Counted from the first letter of the stretch, positions 1 to 9,293 are shown. The stretch: 64,000 nt of DNA from Hymenobacter rubidus (GCF_016734815.1 NZ_JAERQF010000002.1:62001-126000); one strand, 5' to 3'. Translations and numbers: made by a program. Notes: generated from the letters alone by a model not told the origin.

Positions 1-972
1 ACCGGCGAGGAAGTGCTCAGCCTGCTCGCGGCCGACAACCCCATTGCCGCCCTCATCCTCGAATACCGCCAGCTCACCAAGCTGCGCAGCACCTACGTAG
101 AGGCCCTGCCCCAGCTGGTGAGCCCCGCCGATGGCCGCGTGCACACCAACTTCAACCAGGCCGTGGCCGCCACCGGCCGCCTCAGCAGCACCAACCCCAA
201 CCTGCAGAACATCCCCATCCGCACGGAGAAGGGCCGCGAAATCCGCAAAGCCTTCGTGCCGCGCGACGACCAGCACGTGCTCCTCGCGGCCGACTATTCG
301 CAGGTGGAGCTGCGCATCATGGCCGATTTCTCGGGTGATAAAACCATGATTGAGGCCTTCCGCCTGGGTCAGGACGTGCACACCAGCACCGCCAGTAAGG
401 TATTTAAGGTGCCTATGGACCAGGTAGATGCTGAGATGCGCCGCAAGGCCAAAACCGTCAATTTTGGCATCATCTACGGCATTTCGGCCTTCGGACTGGC
501 CCAGCGTATCGGCATCAGCCGCAAGGAGGCCACCGACATCATCGAGACCTACTTTCAGGAATTCCCCTCGGTGAAGGCCTTCATGGACGACAGCATCAAC
601 CGCGCCCGCGAGCTGGAATACGCCGAAACGCTGCTCAAGCGCCGCCGCTACCTGCGCGACATCAACTCGCGCAACGCCACGCTGCGCGGCTACACCGAGC
701 GCAACGCCATCAACGCTCCCATTCAGGGCACGGCCGCCGACATCATCAAGATGGCCATGATTAACATCTACCACTGGCTGCGCGAGGAGAAACTCCAGAC
801 CCGCATGATTCTGCAGGTGCACGACGAACTCGTGTTCGACGCCGTGCAGGAAGAGGTCGAGTACATCACCCCCAAAATCAAGGAGTTGATGACCACCGCC
901 CTGCTGCTGCCCCACGGTGTACCGCTGGAAGTGGAAGTGGGCACGGGGCGAAACTGGTTGGAGGCGCACTAA
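1..972 (+). CDS. polA: DNA polymerase I, C-terminal part (5' truncated by window edge)
   Basis: This is the family A polymerase domain of DNA polymerase I, which fills gaps during repair and Okazaki-fragment processing. The reading frame is open from base 1, so the start lies outside the window; about 323 codons are visible. The template-binding segment TGRLSSTNPNLQNIPIR, motif A (DYSQVELRIMADFSGD), motif B/O-helix (RRKAKTVNFGIIYGIS) and motif C (QVHDELVFDA) are all present, with both catalytic aspartates, so the polymerase part looks active. The 5'-nuclease and 3'-exonuclease domains cannot be seen. It stops well clear of the following DoxX-like gene. Confidence 0.97.
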   Translation, partial: TGEEVLSLLAADNPIAALILEYRQLTKLRSTYVEALPQLVSPADGRVHTNFNQAVAATGRLSSTNPNLQNIPIRTEKGREIRKAFVPRDDQHVLLAADYSQVELRIMADFSGDKTMIEAFRLGQDVHTSTASKVFKVPMDQVDAEMRRKAKTVNFGIIYGISAFGLAQRIGISRKEATDIIETYFQEFPSVKAFMDDSINRARELEYAETLLKRRRYLRDINSRNATLRGYTERNAINAPIQGTAADIIKMAMINIYHWLREEKLQTRMILQVHDELVFDAVQEEVEYITPKIKELMTTALLLPHGVPLEVEVGTGRNWLEAH

Positions 973-982
973 CTCATAGCCA

Positions 983-1043
983 AGAGGAATAAGAGGAACG
1001 GGCATGCTTCGACTGCGCGCAGCACGACCGTTCCTCTATTCCT
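983..1043. repeat. Inverted repeat enclosing a half copy of the 'tgctgagcgcag' palindrome
   Basis: Arms at about 983-1001 and 1028-1043 (AGGAATAAGAGGAACGG against CCGTTCCTCTATTCCT) flank a 25-base segment, about 1003-1027, that matches one arm of the repeated intergenic palindrome found elsewhere in the window. It directly follows polA and could end its transcription, but lacks a clear T-tract. Confidence 0.5.
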
Positions 1044-1107
1044 GCCCCTTTGCCACACCTCCAACTACCCGCAGGCCGTATAGCCATTTCACCCACTTAC
1101 GCCCGCC

Positions 1108-1548
1108 ATGCCGCACCGCCCCCACACCACCACGCTCCAAAACGTCGCCCGGGGCGTACTGGGCACGTTCATGGTTTTTGCCGGCACCGGCCACCTCACC
1201 TTTGCCCGGCGCGAATTCCAGGCCCAGGTGCCCGACTTTGTGCCCGGCGACAAGGACACCACCGTGCTGGCCTCAGGCGTGGTCGAAATCGGGCTGGGAC
1301 TCGCGCTGCTGTTGCTGAAGGGCAAAAACCGGCGGCGCATGGGCATTGGGCTGGCCGCGTTCTACGCAGCGGTATTTCCCGGCAACGTGCACCAGTACAC
1401 CGAGCGCATTTCGGCCTTCGGGCTCGATACCGATGCCAAGCGGCTGGCGCGGCTCTTTTTCCAGCCCGTGCTGATGGGCGCGGCCCTGTATTCGACCGGT
1501 GCTTTGCAGCCCCTAACGAAACCGAAACGCCAGAATGCCAATGGATAG
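1108..1548 (+). CDS. DoxX-like small integral membrane protein
   Basis: A 146-residue protein with three to four hydrophobic segments (roughly residues 14-32, 48-66, 74-90 and 112-130). The arrangement, including GTFMVFAGTGHL near the N-terminus and an FPGNVHQY segment, resembles DoxX-like membrane proteins. The biochemical role of these proteins is poorly defined. The ATG at 1108 follows a non-coding gap after polA. The last 14 bases overlap the start of the DinB gene, suggesting translational coupling of the two. Confidence 0.75.
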   Translation: MPHRPHTTTLQNVARGVLGTFMVFAGTGHLTFARREFQAQVPDFVPGDKDTTVLASGVVEIGLGLALLLLKGKNRRRMGIGLAAFYAAVFPGNVHQYTERISAFGLDTDAKRLARLFFQPVLMGAALYSTGALQPLTKPKRQNANG

Positions 1549-2023
1549 GCCCCATCAGAAAGCCATGCTGGCGGAATTAACCAGCCTGCTCACCAAAGAC
1601 AACGCCCACACTACTTTCGAGGACGCCTGCGCTGATTTGACGCCCGAAATCTGGAACCAGCGCGTGCCCGACGTGCCCTACACCATCTGGCAGCTGGTCG
1701 AGCACGTCCGCATCGCGCAGTGGGACATTGTGGAATTCTGCCTCGAGCCGGAGCACGAGTCGCCGAAATGGCCGGAGGGCTACTGGCCCGCCCCCGATGC
1801 CACCGCCGACGAAGACCAATGGCAGGAAGCCCTGGACCACATCCGGCAGAACCGGCAGCGCTTCCTCCACCTGCTGCACGCCCCCGGCACCGACCTGCTG
1901 GCCAAAATACCCCACGGCACCGGCCAGACCATTCTGCGCGAGGCCATGCTCATTGCCGACCACAACGCCTACCACACCGGCGAAATCATCCTCATCAGGC
2001 GCTTGCTGAAGGCTTGGAAATAG
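1535..2023 (+). CDS. DinB-family putative metal-dependent protein
   Basis: A 162-residue four-helix-bundle protein of the DinB/YfiT-like superfamily. The expected histidines are visible: one in VEHVRIAQWD (about residue 56) and two near the C-terminus in DHNAYHTGEI, which in the family bind a divalent metal. Family members include thiol transferases, but the substrate cannot be read from sequence. The start lies inside the end of the DoxX-like gene, so the two are probably one transcript. It converges with the sigma-54 activator, only 8 bases away, with no separate terminator visible. A second DinB protein is encoded at 32904-33398. Confidence 0.85.
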   Translation: MPMDRPHQKAMLAELTSLLTKDNAHTTFEDACADLTPEIWNQRVPDVPYTIWQLVEHVRIAQWDIVEFCLEPEHESPKWPEGYWPAPDATADEDQWQEALDHIRQNRQRFLHLLHAPGTDLLAKIPHGTGQTILREAMLIADHNAYHTGEIILIRRLLKAWK

Positions 2024-2031
2024 ACATTCAC

Positions 2032-4167
2032 TCACGCCTCTACCCCTACCATCCGCTTAATCCCCAGCTTTTTCATCCGCGCTTCCAGCGTTTTGGGGTT
2101 GATATCCAGCAGCACGGCGGCCCCCTGCGAACCGCTGACGCGGCCGCCGGTGCGGGTGAGGGCGGCGAGTATATGGTCGCGCTCCTGCTCTTTCAGCGTC
2201 TTGATGGGCGTTTCGGGCTGGGGCGCGGGCGCAGCGGTGGCAGCCATCATGAGCGGCGCCCCGGCAAAGCCCGCAAACTCCAGAAACGGGCCTTGGCTCA
2301 CAATGATGGCCTGCTCCAGCACATGCTCCAGCTCGCGGATATTGCCAGGCCAGGAATACGATTGCAGCGCGGCCAAATCGGTGGGGCGCACTTGCCGGAC
2401 GGGCTTGCCCAGCCGCTTGCTCAGGCGCTGGATGAAGTGGCGCAGCAGGGGCTCAATGTCTTCGCGGCGCTCGCGCAGGGGCGCTAGCTCGATGGGAAAA
2501 ACGTTGAGGCGGTAGTATAAATCGGCCCGGAACCGGCCGGCAGCTACTTCGTCGGCCAGCACGCGGTTGGTGGCGGCAATGACCCGTGCGTCGGAATGCA
2601 GCACTTTGGTACCGCCCAGGCGCTCGAACTCGCGCTCCTGCAGCACGCGCAGCAACTTGGCCTGCAGGTCGAGGGGCAATTCGCCGATTTCATCCAGGAA
2701 AATACTGCCGCCGTTGGCTAGTTCGAACTTGCCGATGCGGCGCTCCACGGCCCCGGTAAAAGCCCCTTTTTCGTGGCCAAACAGCTCGCTTTCAATCAGC
2801 TGCGCGGGCAACGCGGCACAGTTGAGTTTGATGAGGGCGCGGGCGTGGCGCGGCGAAGCGTTGTGCAGCTCCCGCGCCACCAGTTCCTTGCCGGTGCCGG
2901 TTTCGCCCGAAATCAATACCGTGGTGTCCGTCGGAGCCACTAGGCCGATGCGGCGCTCGACCAACTGCAAGGCCGGGCTGCTGCCAATAAAAGTACCCGA
3001 ATCGGCTCCGAAGCGGGCCGAGGTGTTGATTTCATCAACCAGGTAGGTGCGTTCCTGCTCTACCTGAGCCTTCAATTCCTCAATCTGCTCGAAGGCGAAG
3101 AGGTTTTCGAGGGCCAGCGCAATCTGGGGCGTGAGGGCCAGTACGGTGGCCAGGTCTTCGGGGCGGAAGGCCGTGGGGTTGGGCGAGGCCAGCATGAGCA
3201 CGGCCGCGCCATCGGGCCGCTGCCAGATGGGCACAATGAGCATGGCGCGCGTGCCGTACTCTTCGTACACATACCGCAGCAGCGGGTAGCGCTGGGCCTG
3301 GGCCCGGAAGTCATCGGCCGCATAAAGGCCGGGCACCTTCAGCAAGTCGCTCAGCTGGTGATACATGGCCGAAGCGTCGAGCCGGTTCAGGCCGTACTGG
3401 CGGTTGGGGTCGAGGGCCAGCAGGGGCGCATCAGGCCCCTCGCCGGAGCGCGAAAACTCAGCGAACCCCTCGAACGGCTCCTGCCGGCCGGCCCGCTGCA
3501 CCCGCAAGCCAAAGTAGTCGAACCGCACCACGCGGCTCAGCGCCTCGGCTACGGCCCGGAACAGCGGCTCGCGCTGCTTGATGCTGAGCAGGGCATTGGT
3601 GATGTTGAGCTGCAGGGTCCGCTCCTGCTCGCGCCGAGCCACTTCCTCGAAGGCCAGCGTGTTGGCCACGGCAATGGCTATCAGGGAGCCAATTTTTTCC
3701 AGCAGCTTTTCGTCGGCGGCCGTGAAGGTGGGCGTGCGGCGCGAGGCCAGCGTCATGAAGCCGGTGAGGCGGCCGCCGATGTGCAGCGGCACCGCCGTGA
3801 GGTGCGTGACGCCCAGGTGGGTCATCTTCTTATACGCCGCATACTCCGGATAATCGGCCAGGTACTGTTGCGGCGTGAACTGCTGCACGCGCGGGTTGGC
3901 CACCAGTTTTTCGAGCGGTGAGCCGGCAATGGGCGAAAAGTAGTCGGCCCCGGGCGGCAGGGGCGGCGCTTCGTCGGTGCCGTAGTAGTCGCGCAGGAAC
4001 AGGCGCTTCTGCTTTACTTCCTCATCAAACACGTTGATGCCGATGAGGTCGAAGGGAAAAATGAGCCGCAACTTGGTCGTGACAACCTTGAACAACTGGT
4101 CTTTATCGCGAATCGTGGCGATGGCCTCGTTGAGGTGCAGCAGCAGAGTTTCGTCAGTGGTCGGCAT
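2032..4167 (-). CDS. Sigma-54-dependent transcriptional activator with two GAF domains
   Basis: A 711-residue enhancer-binding protein. Two GAF-like sensor domains occupy about residues 10-175 and 190-360. An AAA+ domain follows (about 390-630) with Walker A GETGTGKE near 420, the sigma-54 contact loop GAFTGA near 468 and Walker B SIFLDEIGELP near 488. A Fis-type helix-turn-helix is at the C-terminus (about 665-705). Intact GAFTGA and Walker motifs mean it should activate RpoN promoters by ATP hydrolysis; the ligand sensed by the GAF domains is unknown. There is no adjacent histidine kinase. It is transcribed divergently from the TolC efflux gene, a possible target, though no -24/-12 sequence was identified there. 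Confidence 0.93.
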   Translation of the reverse strand: MPTTDETLLLHLNEAIATIRDKDQLFKVVTTKLRLIFPFDLIGINVFDEEVKQKRLFLRDYYGTDEAPPLPPGADYFSPIAGSPLEKLVANPRVQQFTPQQYLADYPEYAAYKKMTHLGVTHLTAVPLHIGGRLTGFMTLASRRTPTFTAADEKLLEKIGSLIAIAVANTLAFEEVARREQERTLQLNITNALLSIKQREPLFRAVAEALSRVVRFDYFGLRVQRAGRQEPFEGFAEFSRSGEGPDAPLLALDPNRQYGLNRLDASAMYHQLSDLLKVPGLYAADDFRAQAQRYPLLRYVYEEYGTRAMLIVPIWQRPDGAAVLMLASPNPTAFRPEDLATVLALTPQIALALENLFAFEQIEELKAQVEQERTYLVDEINTSARFGADSGTFIGSSPALQLVERRIGLVAPTDTTVLISGETGTGKELVARELHNASPRHARALIKLNCAALPAQLIESELFGHEKGAFTGAVERRIGKFELANGGSIFLDEIGELPLDLQAKLLRVLQEREFERLGGTKVLHSDARVIAATNRVLADEVAAGRFRADLYYRLNVFPIELAPLRERREDIEPLLRHFIQRLSKRLGKPVRQVRPTDLAALQSYSWPGNIRELEHVLEQAIIVSQGPFLEFAGFAGAPLMMAATAAPAPQPETPIKTLKEQERDHILAALTRTGGRVSGSQGAAVLLDINPKTLEARMKKLGIKRMVGVEA

Positions 4168-4413
4168 GGGCAGTGCGGTAGCTTTCGCTTGCCGGGACTA
4201 ATGATTTGGCAAGTTTTTCACGGCCAGCGAAAGCGAACCGCACAACAAATTTTCCTTAAATAACAGGAGTAAAAGTAGGGTGATTCCTGCTATTTGAGGA
4301 ATATGAAGTTAGACGACTAACTAACAGCCATACTTTATCTAGGCTCGAAATAATTTTAATTAATTGTTATTCAGCTAGTAAATACAAAAAAAAGTAACAG
4401 CGGCTGGGGTGGC
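4168..4413. other. Divergent intergenic region between the sigma-54 activator and the TolC gene
   Basis: About 246 bases without a gene. The part from 4240 to 4400 is clearly AT-rich compared with flanking genes, as expected for a divergent promoter region. No perfect TAnnTTTG box or sigma-54 site could be assigned with confidence. Confidence 0.4.
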
Positions 4414-5823
4414 ATGCCTTTCGGTAAGGGCGGGGCACACCCTATGCCACTTGGCCTTATGTTTTCTCATCAACACCTCTTGGGCTTTGCCGGTTTGTCG
4501 CTGTTCGGCGGCTTGCTGCTGGCCCAGCCGGCTCTGGCGCAAAACCAGCCCGGCGTACCGGCGGCTTCCCAGGCCATTGGCCTGGCCAGCGACTCCCTGA
4601 CTCTTGGCGCGACGCTGCAAGCCGTGCTCGACGCCAACCCCAGCATTACCAACCTCACCGAGCTGGCCAATGCTTCGACCAGCCGCCTGAGCCAGACGCG
4701 GGCCGGCTTCCTGCCGCAGGTAACGGGCACGGCCACCTATACCCGCATCGACCCGGTGGTGAAGCTGCCGTTCAATGGCGAAACGCTCCAATTTGCGCCG
4801 AATAACAACTACGACTTTCACCTCACGGCCCAGTACCTGCTGTTCGACTTTGGCAAGAACGAGGCAACGGTGAAAGTAGCCGAGTCGCAGGTGCAAACGG
4901 CGCAGGACAACATCAACGTAGCCCGCCGCGACCTCGCCTTTAATGCCGCGCAGGTGTACTACAACATCCTGTTCATGCGCGAAAGCATCAAGGTGCAGGA
5001 CCAGCAGATTGCCTCGCTACAAGCCCACCGCGCCGAAATGAACAAGCGCGTGCAGGCCGGCGTGAGCACCCGCTTCGACGTGACCACCACCGATGTGCGC
5101 ATCACGCAGGCCCAGAACACCAAGCTCGACCTGCAGAACCAGCTGCGCAACCAGCAGGTGCAACTGGCCCGCTTGCTGCACAAGCCTTCCAACGCCGACA
5201 TTCCGGTGAAAGGCCGCCTCACCTACGAGCCGCAGCCTGTAGATATTGAAGCCGAAGTAGCCAAAGCCAGCAACAACCGCCCCGAGGTGAAGCTGGCCCG
5301 CGACGCCGAAAACACGGCTGCCCTGCAAGCCCGCCTCATCGAGAAGAGCAACATGCCCAGCCTGGGCGCGGGCGTGCAGGCCGGTGCTAAAAACGGCTAC
5401 ATTTTGCCCGACATCAACCGCATTCGCTTCAACACGGTGGGCGTCATCCAGTTGTCGGTGCCGATTTATGACGGCAACAAGAACAAGAAGCAGCGCGTGG
5501 AAGCGGCCGCCAATGCCCGCGCCGCCGTGGCCCGCACCGCCGACACGCAGGAGCAAATCCGGGCCGATGTGCGCCAGGCTGTCAACAACATGGACTTCAG
5601 CCAGGCCCGCCACGAAAACGCGCAGCAGCAGGTAGCCCAGGCCACCGAGGCCCTGAGCAAAGCCCGCGACCGGTACCGCTACGGCGTGGGCCAGAACCTC
5701 GACGTGCTGGACGCCGAAACCCAGCTCGCCCAGGCCCGCCTGGCCCTGGTGCAGGCCGAGTACAACTACACGCTGGGCCAGTACCAGCTGCGCCGCGCCA
5801 CCGGCGAGCAGATTTGGCAATAA
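4414..5823 (+). CDS. TolC-family outer membrane efflux protein
   Basis: A 469-residue outer membrane channel subunit; a shorter start at 4459 (MFSHQH...) would place the signal peptide closer to the N-terminus and is plausible. A hydrophobic signal segment ends in ALAQ. Two OEP repeats follow, with long Ala/Gln-rich helices such as KVAESQVQTAQDNINVARRD and the C-terminal QARLALVQAEYNYTLGQYQL, matching TolC-like coiled-coil hairpins. It is the outer membrane part of a tripartite pump whose adaptor (6476-7579) and inner membrane transporter (7722-9293) lie downstream in the same direction. Confidence 0.93.
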   Translation: MPFGKGGAHPMPLGLMFSHQHLLGFAGLSLFGGLLLAQPALAQNQPGVPAASQAIGLASDSLTLGATLQAVLDANPSITNLTELANASTSRLSQTRAGFLPQVTGTATYTRIDPVVKLPFNGETLQFAPNNNYDFHLTAQYLLFDFGKNEATVKVAESQVQTAQDNINVARRDLAFNAAQVYYNILFMRESIKVQDQQIASLQAHRAEMNKRVQAGVSTRFDVTTTDVRITQAQNTKLDLQNQLRNQQVQLARLLHKPSNADIPVKGRLTYEPQPVDIEAEVAKASNNRPEVKLARDAENTAALQARLIEKSNMPSLGAGVQAGAKNGYILPDINRIRFNTVGVIQLSVPIYDGNKNKKQRVEAAANARAAVARTADTQEQIRADVRQAVNNMDFSQARHENAQQQVAQATEALSKARDRYRYGVGQNLDVLDAETQLAQARLALVQAEYNYTLGQYQLRRATGEQIWQ

Positions 5824-5846
5824 GCATTAGAACGACGACAGTTGAA

Positions 5847-5936
5847 CGTCATGCTGAGCGCAGTCGAAGCATCTCTACCTCAATACTAATTAATTACTAC
5901 TACGGTAGAGATGCTTCGACTGCGCTCAGCATGACG
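5847..5936. repeat. Intergenic palindrome, family 2 (perfect 33-bp arms)
   Basis: Arms 5847-5879 and 5904-5936 are exact reverse complements over 33 bases around a 24-base loop. The core of the left arm is TGCTGAGCGCAGTCGAAGC. This element lies between the TolC and Usp genes and is one of about ten copies of this family in the window. Confidence 0.95.
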
Positions 5937-5969
5937 GGCCGAAACTTTCTATTCCCGCTTCCCCCTAAA

Positions 5970-6419
5970 ATGAACCTCTCCACCATCCTTTGTCCGCTCG
6001 ATTTCTCGGCCGCGTCGGCTGGGCTGGTGGCCTATGCGGCGGCCCTGGCCGTGGCCACCGGCGCCGAGCTGCGGCTGCTGCACGTGTGCGAGCCGCAGGA
6101 GGACCCCACCGGCCAGCAGCCCGACGCCAAGGTGTTCGGCTCCTGCAAGGGCCGGATGCAGGAACTGCAAGCGTCGGCCGAACAGGCGGGCGTGGCCCGT
6201 GTGCACACCGGCATGGTGCGCGGCGAAGCCGCCCCGGAAATTGTGGCCGAAGCCGACCGCCAACAGGCTGATTTAATTGTTATTGGCGCGCATGGCCAAA
6301 CGGGCCTCACGCGCTTTTTGATGGGAACCACCGCCGAAATCGTGCTGCGCACCGCCCGGTGCGCCACGCTGCTGGTGCGCGCCCCGCTCCAACCCGAAAC
6401 CGCAGCGGCTCAGGAATAG
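5970..6419 (+). CDS. Universal stress protein (UspA family)
   Basis: A 149-residue single-domain Usp. It starts MNLSTILCPLDFS, and the C-terminal nucleotide-binding signature GAHGQTGLTRFLMGTTA fits the G-x2-G-x9-G-(S/T) pattern of ATP-binding members. The open frame extends upstream, but that part is translated palindrome, so ATG 5970 was chosen. Usp proteins bind ATP and support stress survival; their direct partners vary. It lies between TolC and the EmrA-like adaptor, an unusual place for a Usp and a hint of co-expression with the pump. Confidence 0.92.
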   Translation: MNLSTILCPLDFSAASAGLVAYAAALAVATGAELRLLHVCEPQEDPTGQQPDAKVFGSCKGRMQELQASAEQAGVARVHTGMVRGEAAPEIVAEADRQQADLIVIGAHGQTGLTRFLMGTTAEIVLRTARCATLLVRAPLQPETAAAQE

Positions 6420-6475
6420 CCCGGCCGCCGCTCCGCTCCTTTTTTCGTAAAACACCGCCCCGAATACTTACTAAG

Positions 6476-7579
6476 ATGGCCCAGACCGAAACTTCCGTTC
6501 AAAACGCTCCTGCTCCTTACCCCAACGCGGCCGCCGAAAGCGAGCCGATGGAAGAGCCAAAAAAGCGCAACCCCCTTGTCTTTATCATCCTGGCGCTGGT
6601 GTTGCTGGCCGGGGGCTACTACGGCTTCACGCGCTACCAATTTGCCAAAGCCCACGAAAGCACCGACGACGCCCAGGTAGAAGGCGACGTGTACCCGGTG
6701 CTGCCCCGCGTGGGCGGCCCGGTGCTGGAAGTGAAAGTGGACGACAACCAGCCCGTGAAAAAGGGCCAGGTCCTCGTCACGATTGACCCGGCCGACTACC
6801 AACAGCGCGTGAACGCCGCCGAAGCCGCCCTCTACGCCGCCCAGGCGCAGGTAGCGGCCGCCCGCGCCGGCGTGGCTACCGCCAGCGCCAATGTGCGCAC
6901 CGCCCAAACCGGCATCGGCGTGAGCCAAGCCAACCAGGAGCGCCTGCAGAAAGACCTCAAGCGCAGCGAGCTGCTCCGCAAGCAGGACATCATCCCGCAG
7001 AGTGAGTACGACGCGGTGCAGGCCAATCTGAAAGCCACCGCCGCCCAGCGCGCCACCGCCACCGACCAGGTGAGCGTAGCCCGCCAGCAGGTGGCCGCCG
7101 CTCAGCAGCAGATTGCCGTGGCCCAGGCCGTGGTGAAACAGCGCCAGACCGACCTCGACAACGCCAAGCTGCAGCTGAGCTACACCACCATCACGGCGCC
7201 GCAGGATGGCATCATCAGCAAGAAAAACGTGCAGCCCGGCCAGGTAGTCGGGCCTGGCCAGCAGCTGTTTGGCATTGTGGGCAGCGCCCGCACCTGGATT
7301 ATCGCCAACTTCAAGGAAACCCAGCTGGAGGACATGAAAGTGGGCCAGCCGGTGAAAATCGAAGTGGACGCATACCCGAAAGAGGAGTTCCAGGGCCACA
7401 TCGAGTCGCTCTCGGCCGCTACCGGCGCCCGCTTCGCCCTGCTGCCCCCCGACAACGCCAGCGGTAACTTCGTGAAAGTGACCCAGCGGATTCCGGTGCG
7501 CATTGCCTTAGATAAAGTGGACCCTGAGCACCCACTACGCGCCGGTATGAGCGTGAATGCGGTGGTGCAGGTGAAGTAG
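6476..7579 (+). CDS. EmrA/HlyD-family membrane fusion protein
   Basis: A 367-residue periplasmic adaptor. After a short cytoplasmic N-terminus, one transmembrane helix spans about residues 33-51. A biotinyl-lipoyl-like half motif (PVLEVKVDDNQPVKKGQVL), a long helical hairpin rich in Ala/Gln, the second lipoyl half (TTITAPQDGIISKKNVQPGQVV) and a beta-barrel domain follow, as in EmrA. ATG 6476 was chosen because the helix and its positive-inside flank follow directly; upstream codons overlap the Usp gene. It should bridge the EmrB-like transporter to TolC for drug export. Confidence 0.93.
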   Translation: MAQTETSVQNAPAPYPNAAAESEPMEEPKKRNPLVFIILALVLLAGGYYGFTRYQFAKAHESTDDAQVEGDVYPVLPRVGGPVLEVKVDDNQPVKKGQVLVTIDPADYQQRVNAAEAALYAAQAQVAAARAGVATASANVRTAQTGIGVSQANQERLQKDLKRSELLRKQDIIPQSEYDAVQANLKATAAQRATATDQVSVARQQVAAAQQQIAVAQAVVKQRQTDLDNAKLQLSYTTITAPQDGIISKKNVQPGQVVGPGQQLFGIVGSARTWIIANFKETQLEDMKVGQPVKIEVDAYPKEEFQGHIESLSAATGARFALLPPDNASGNFVKVTQRIPVRIALDKVDPEHPLRAGMSVNAVVQVK

Positions 7580-7593
7580 CAGGTTGTTCTATT

Positions 7594-7697
7594 CTGTCAT
7601 CCTGAGCGCAGCGAAGGACCTTATCGCGCTTGAACAGTTTGCAGCAACTCGGGCATTGCAGACGTGATTAGGTCCTTCGCTGCGCTCAGGATGACAG
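7594..7697. repeat. Intergenic palindrome, family 1 (27-bp arms)
   Basis: Arms 7594-7620 and 7671-7697 are exact reverse complements, with left-arm core CCTGAGCGCAGCGAAGGACC and a 50-base loop. It sits between the adaptor and transporter genes of the pump. Confidence 0.95.
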
Positions 7698-7721
7698 GAA
7701 AATCTATAAAACAGATATAAA

Positions 7722-9293
7722 ATGGAAACCGGATTTACCAAGTGGATTATCGTTGTGACGGTGGTCCTCTGCTGCTTGCTGGAGCTCATTGATACCAGTA
7801 TTGTGAACGTGGCCCTGACCCAGATGATGGGCAACCTCTCGGCCACGCAGCAGGAAGTGACCTGGGTGATTGCCTCCTACGGCATCGCCAACGTGATTGT
7901 GATTCCGATGACCGGCTTCCTGGCCGAGCAGTTTGGGCGCAAGAACTACTACTTCGTGTCGGTGTGCATTTTCACGCTGGCCAGCATGGCTTGCGGCCAA
8001 AGCACCAACATCTGGGAGCTGGTGGCGTTTCGCTTCATCCAGGGCATCGGCGGCGGTGCTTTGATGGCCACTTCGCAGGCCATTCTGATTGACACGTTCC
8101 CGCCCAAGCAGTTGCCGCTCGGCCAGGCGCTGTTTGGCATGGGCGTGATTATCGGGCCCACCATCGGGCCGGCGCTCGGCGGCTACATCGTGGACAACTA
8201 CGACTGGCCCTGGATTTTCTACGTGAACGTGCCGGTGGGCATTCTGGCCGCTATTTTCACCCTGACATTCATCCGCGACCCCGAGCGCATTAAAAACGCC
8301 ATTCCCCGGCCGTTGCGCGAAATCGACTGGGCCGGCATTGGCCTCCTGATTCTCGGTGTGGGCTCGCTGCAGCTGGTGTTGGAGCAGGGCGAAACCGAAG
8401 ACTGGTTCGAAAGCGCCTACATCAACACGTTTGTGCTGCTGGCCGCCATTGGCCTCATCGGTTTTGTGTGGCGCGAACTCACGGCCAAGCAGCCCATCGT
8501 GGACCTGCGGGTGCTGGGCAAGAGCCGCAACCTGGCCGTGGGCGCGATATTGTCGTTCGTGCTGGGCTTTGGCATGTTTGCTTCGGTATTCATCTTCCCC
8601 ATTTTCACCCAGCGCATTCTGGGCTTCACGGCGGCTCAAACGGGTTCGCTGCTGTTGCCGGGAGCTTTGGCGGCCGGCTTCATGATGCCGGTTATCGGGC
8701 GCATGCTGCAGGCCGGCATCCCACAGAAATTCATGATTCCGACCGGCTTCGTTATTTTCTTTGGCTTCACGTATTGGATGGCCAAAATCATTTCGCCCAC
8801 CGCCGGCGAGGACGACTTCTTCTGGCCCCTGATGGTGCGCGGCCTGGGCATGGGACTGATTTTCCTGCCCATCACCACCATGAGCCTGGCCGGCCTGAAG
8901 GGCAAAGACGCGGGCCAGGCCGCCGGCCTCACCGGCATGATTCGCCAGCTCGGCGGCTCGTTTGGGGTGGCCATTGTGGGCACCTACCTGGAGCGCAGCA
9001 TCGCCCAGAACCGCATCAGTCCGCTGGCCCATATCTCGCTCTACGACACCAACACCGTGCAGCGCGTCCAGGCTTTCACCCAGAACTTCCTCTCGCACGG
9101 CTTCCCCTTGGAGCAGGCCCAAAAGCAAGCTTATATGGCCCTGGAAGGCATCCTGATGAAGCAGGTATCCATCATTACCTACGCCCAGGTATTCTCGATT
9201 ATCGGCTTTTTCTTCCTCATCTGCCTGCCGCTGGTGCTGCTCATCAAGCGCGCCAAAACGGCCGAGAAAATAGACCTGAACGCGGCCCACTAG
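7722..9293 (+). CDS. DHA2-family (EmrB-like) MFS multidrug transporter
   Basis: A 523-residue inner membrane protein with about fourteen hydrophobic segments, the expected number for DHA2 drug:proton antiporters. Visible family features are DTSIVNVALTQM in helix 1, the motif A-like loop GFLAEQFGRKNYY, and motif C-like glycine/proline-rich GMGVIIGPTIGPALGGYI in helix 5. With the upstream HlyD-type adaptor and TolC protein it forms a complete tripartite export system. No local TetR or MarR regulator is adjacent; the divergent sigma-54 activator is the nearest regulator. A long opposite-strand open frame over this gene is a composition artefact. Confidence 0.94.
   Translation: METGFTKWIIVVTVVLCCLLELIDTSIVNVALTQMMGNLSATQQEVTWVIASYGIANVIVIPMTGFLAEQFGRKNYYFVSVCIFTLASMACGQSTNIWELVAFRFIQGIGGGALMATSQAILIDTFPPKQLPLGQALFGMGVIIGPTIGPALGGYIVDNYDWPWIFYVNVPVGILAAIFTLTFIRDPERIKNAIPRPLREIDWAGIGLLILGVGSLQLVLEQGETEDWFESAYINTFVLLAAIGLIGFVWRELTAKQPIVDLRVLGKSRNLAVGAILSFVLGFGMFASVFIFPIFTQRILGFTAAQTGSLLLPGALAAGFMMPVIGRMLQAGIPQKFMIPTGFVIFFGFTYWMAKIISPTAGEDDFFWPLMVRGLGMGLIFLPITTMSLAGLKGKDAGQAAGLTGMIRQLGGSFGVAIVGTYLERSIAQNRISPLAHISLYDTNTVQRVQAFTQNFLSHGFPLEQAQKQAYMALEGILMKQVSIITYAQVFSIIGFFFLICLPLVLLIKRAKTAEKIDLNAAH

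Noticed and set aside
1577-2035. A 152-codon minus-strand open frame opposite the DinB gene
   Set aside because: The plus-strand DinB has conserved histidines and coupling to the DoxX-like gene; the antisense product is Val/Gly-rich with no motif.
5814-5969. N-terminal extension of the Usp reading frame, and similar extensions at other genes
   Set aside because: These peptides (for example RSFAALRMTD-like strings elsewhere) are translations of the intergenic palindromes and vary with the repeat, not with the gene.
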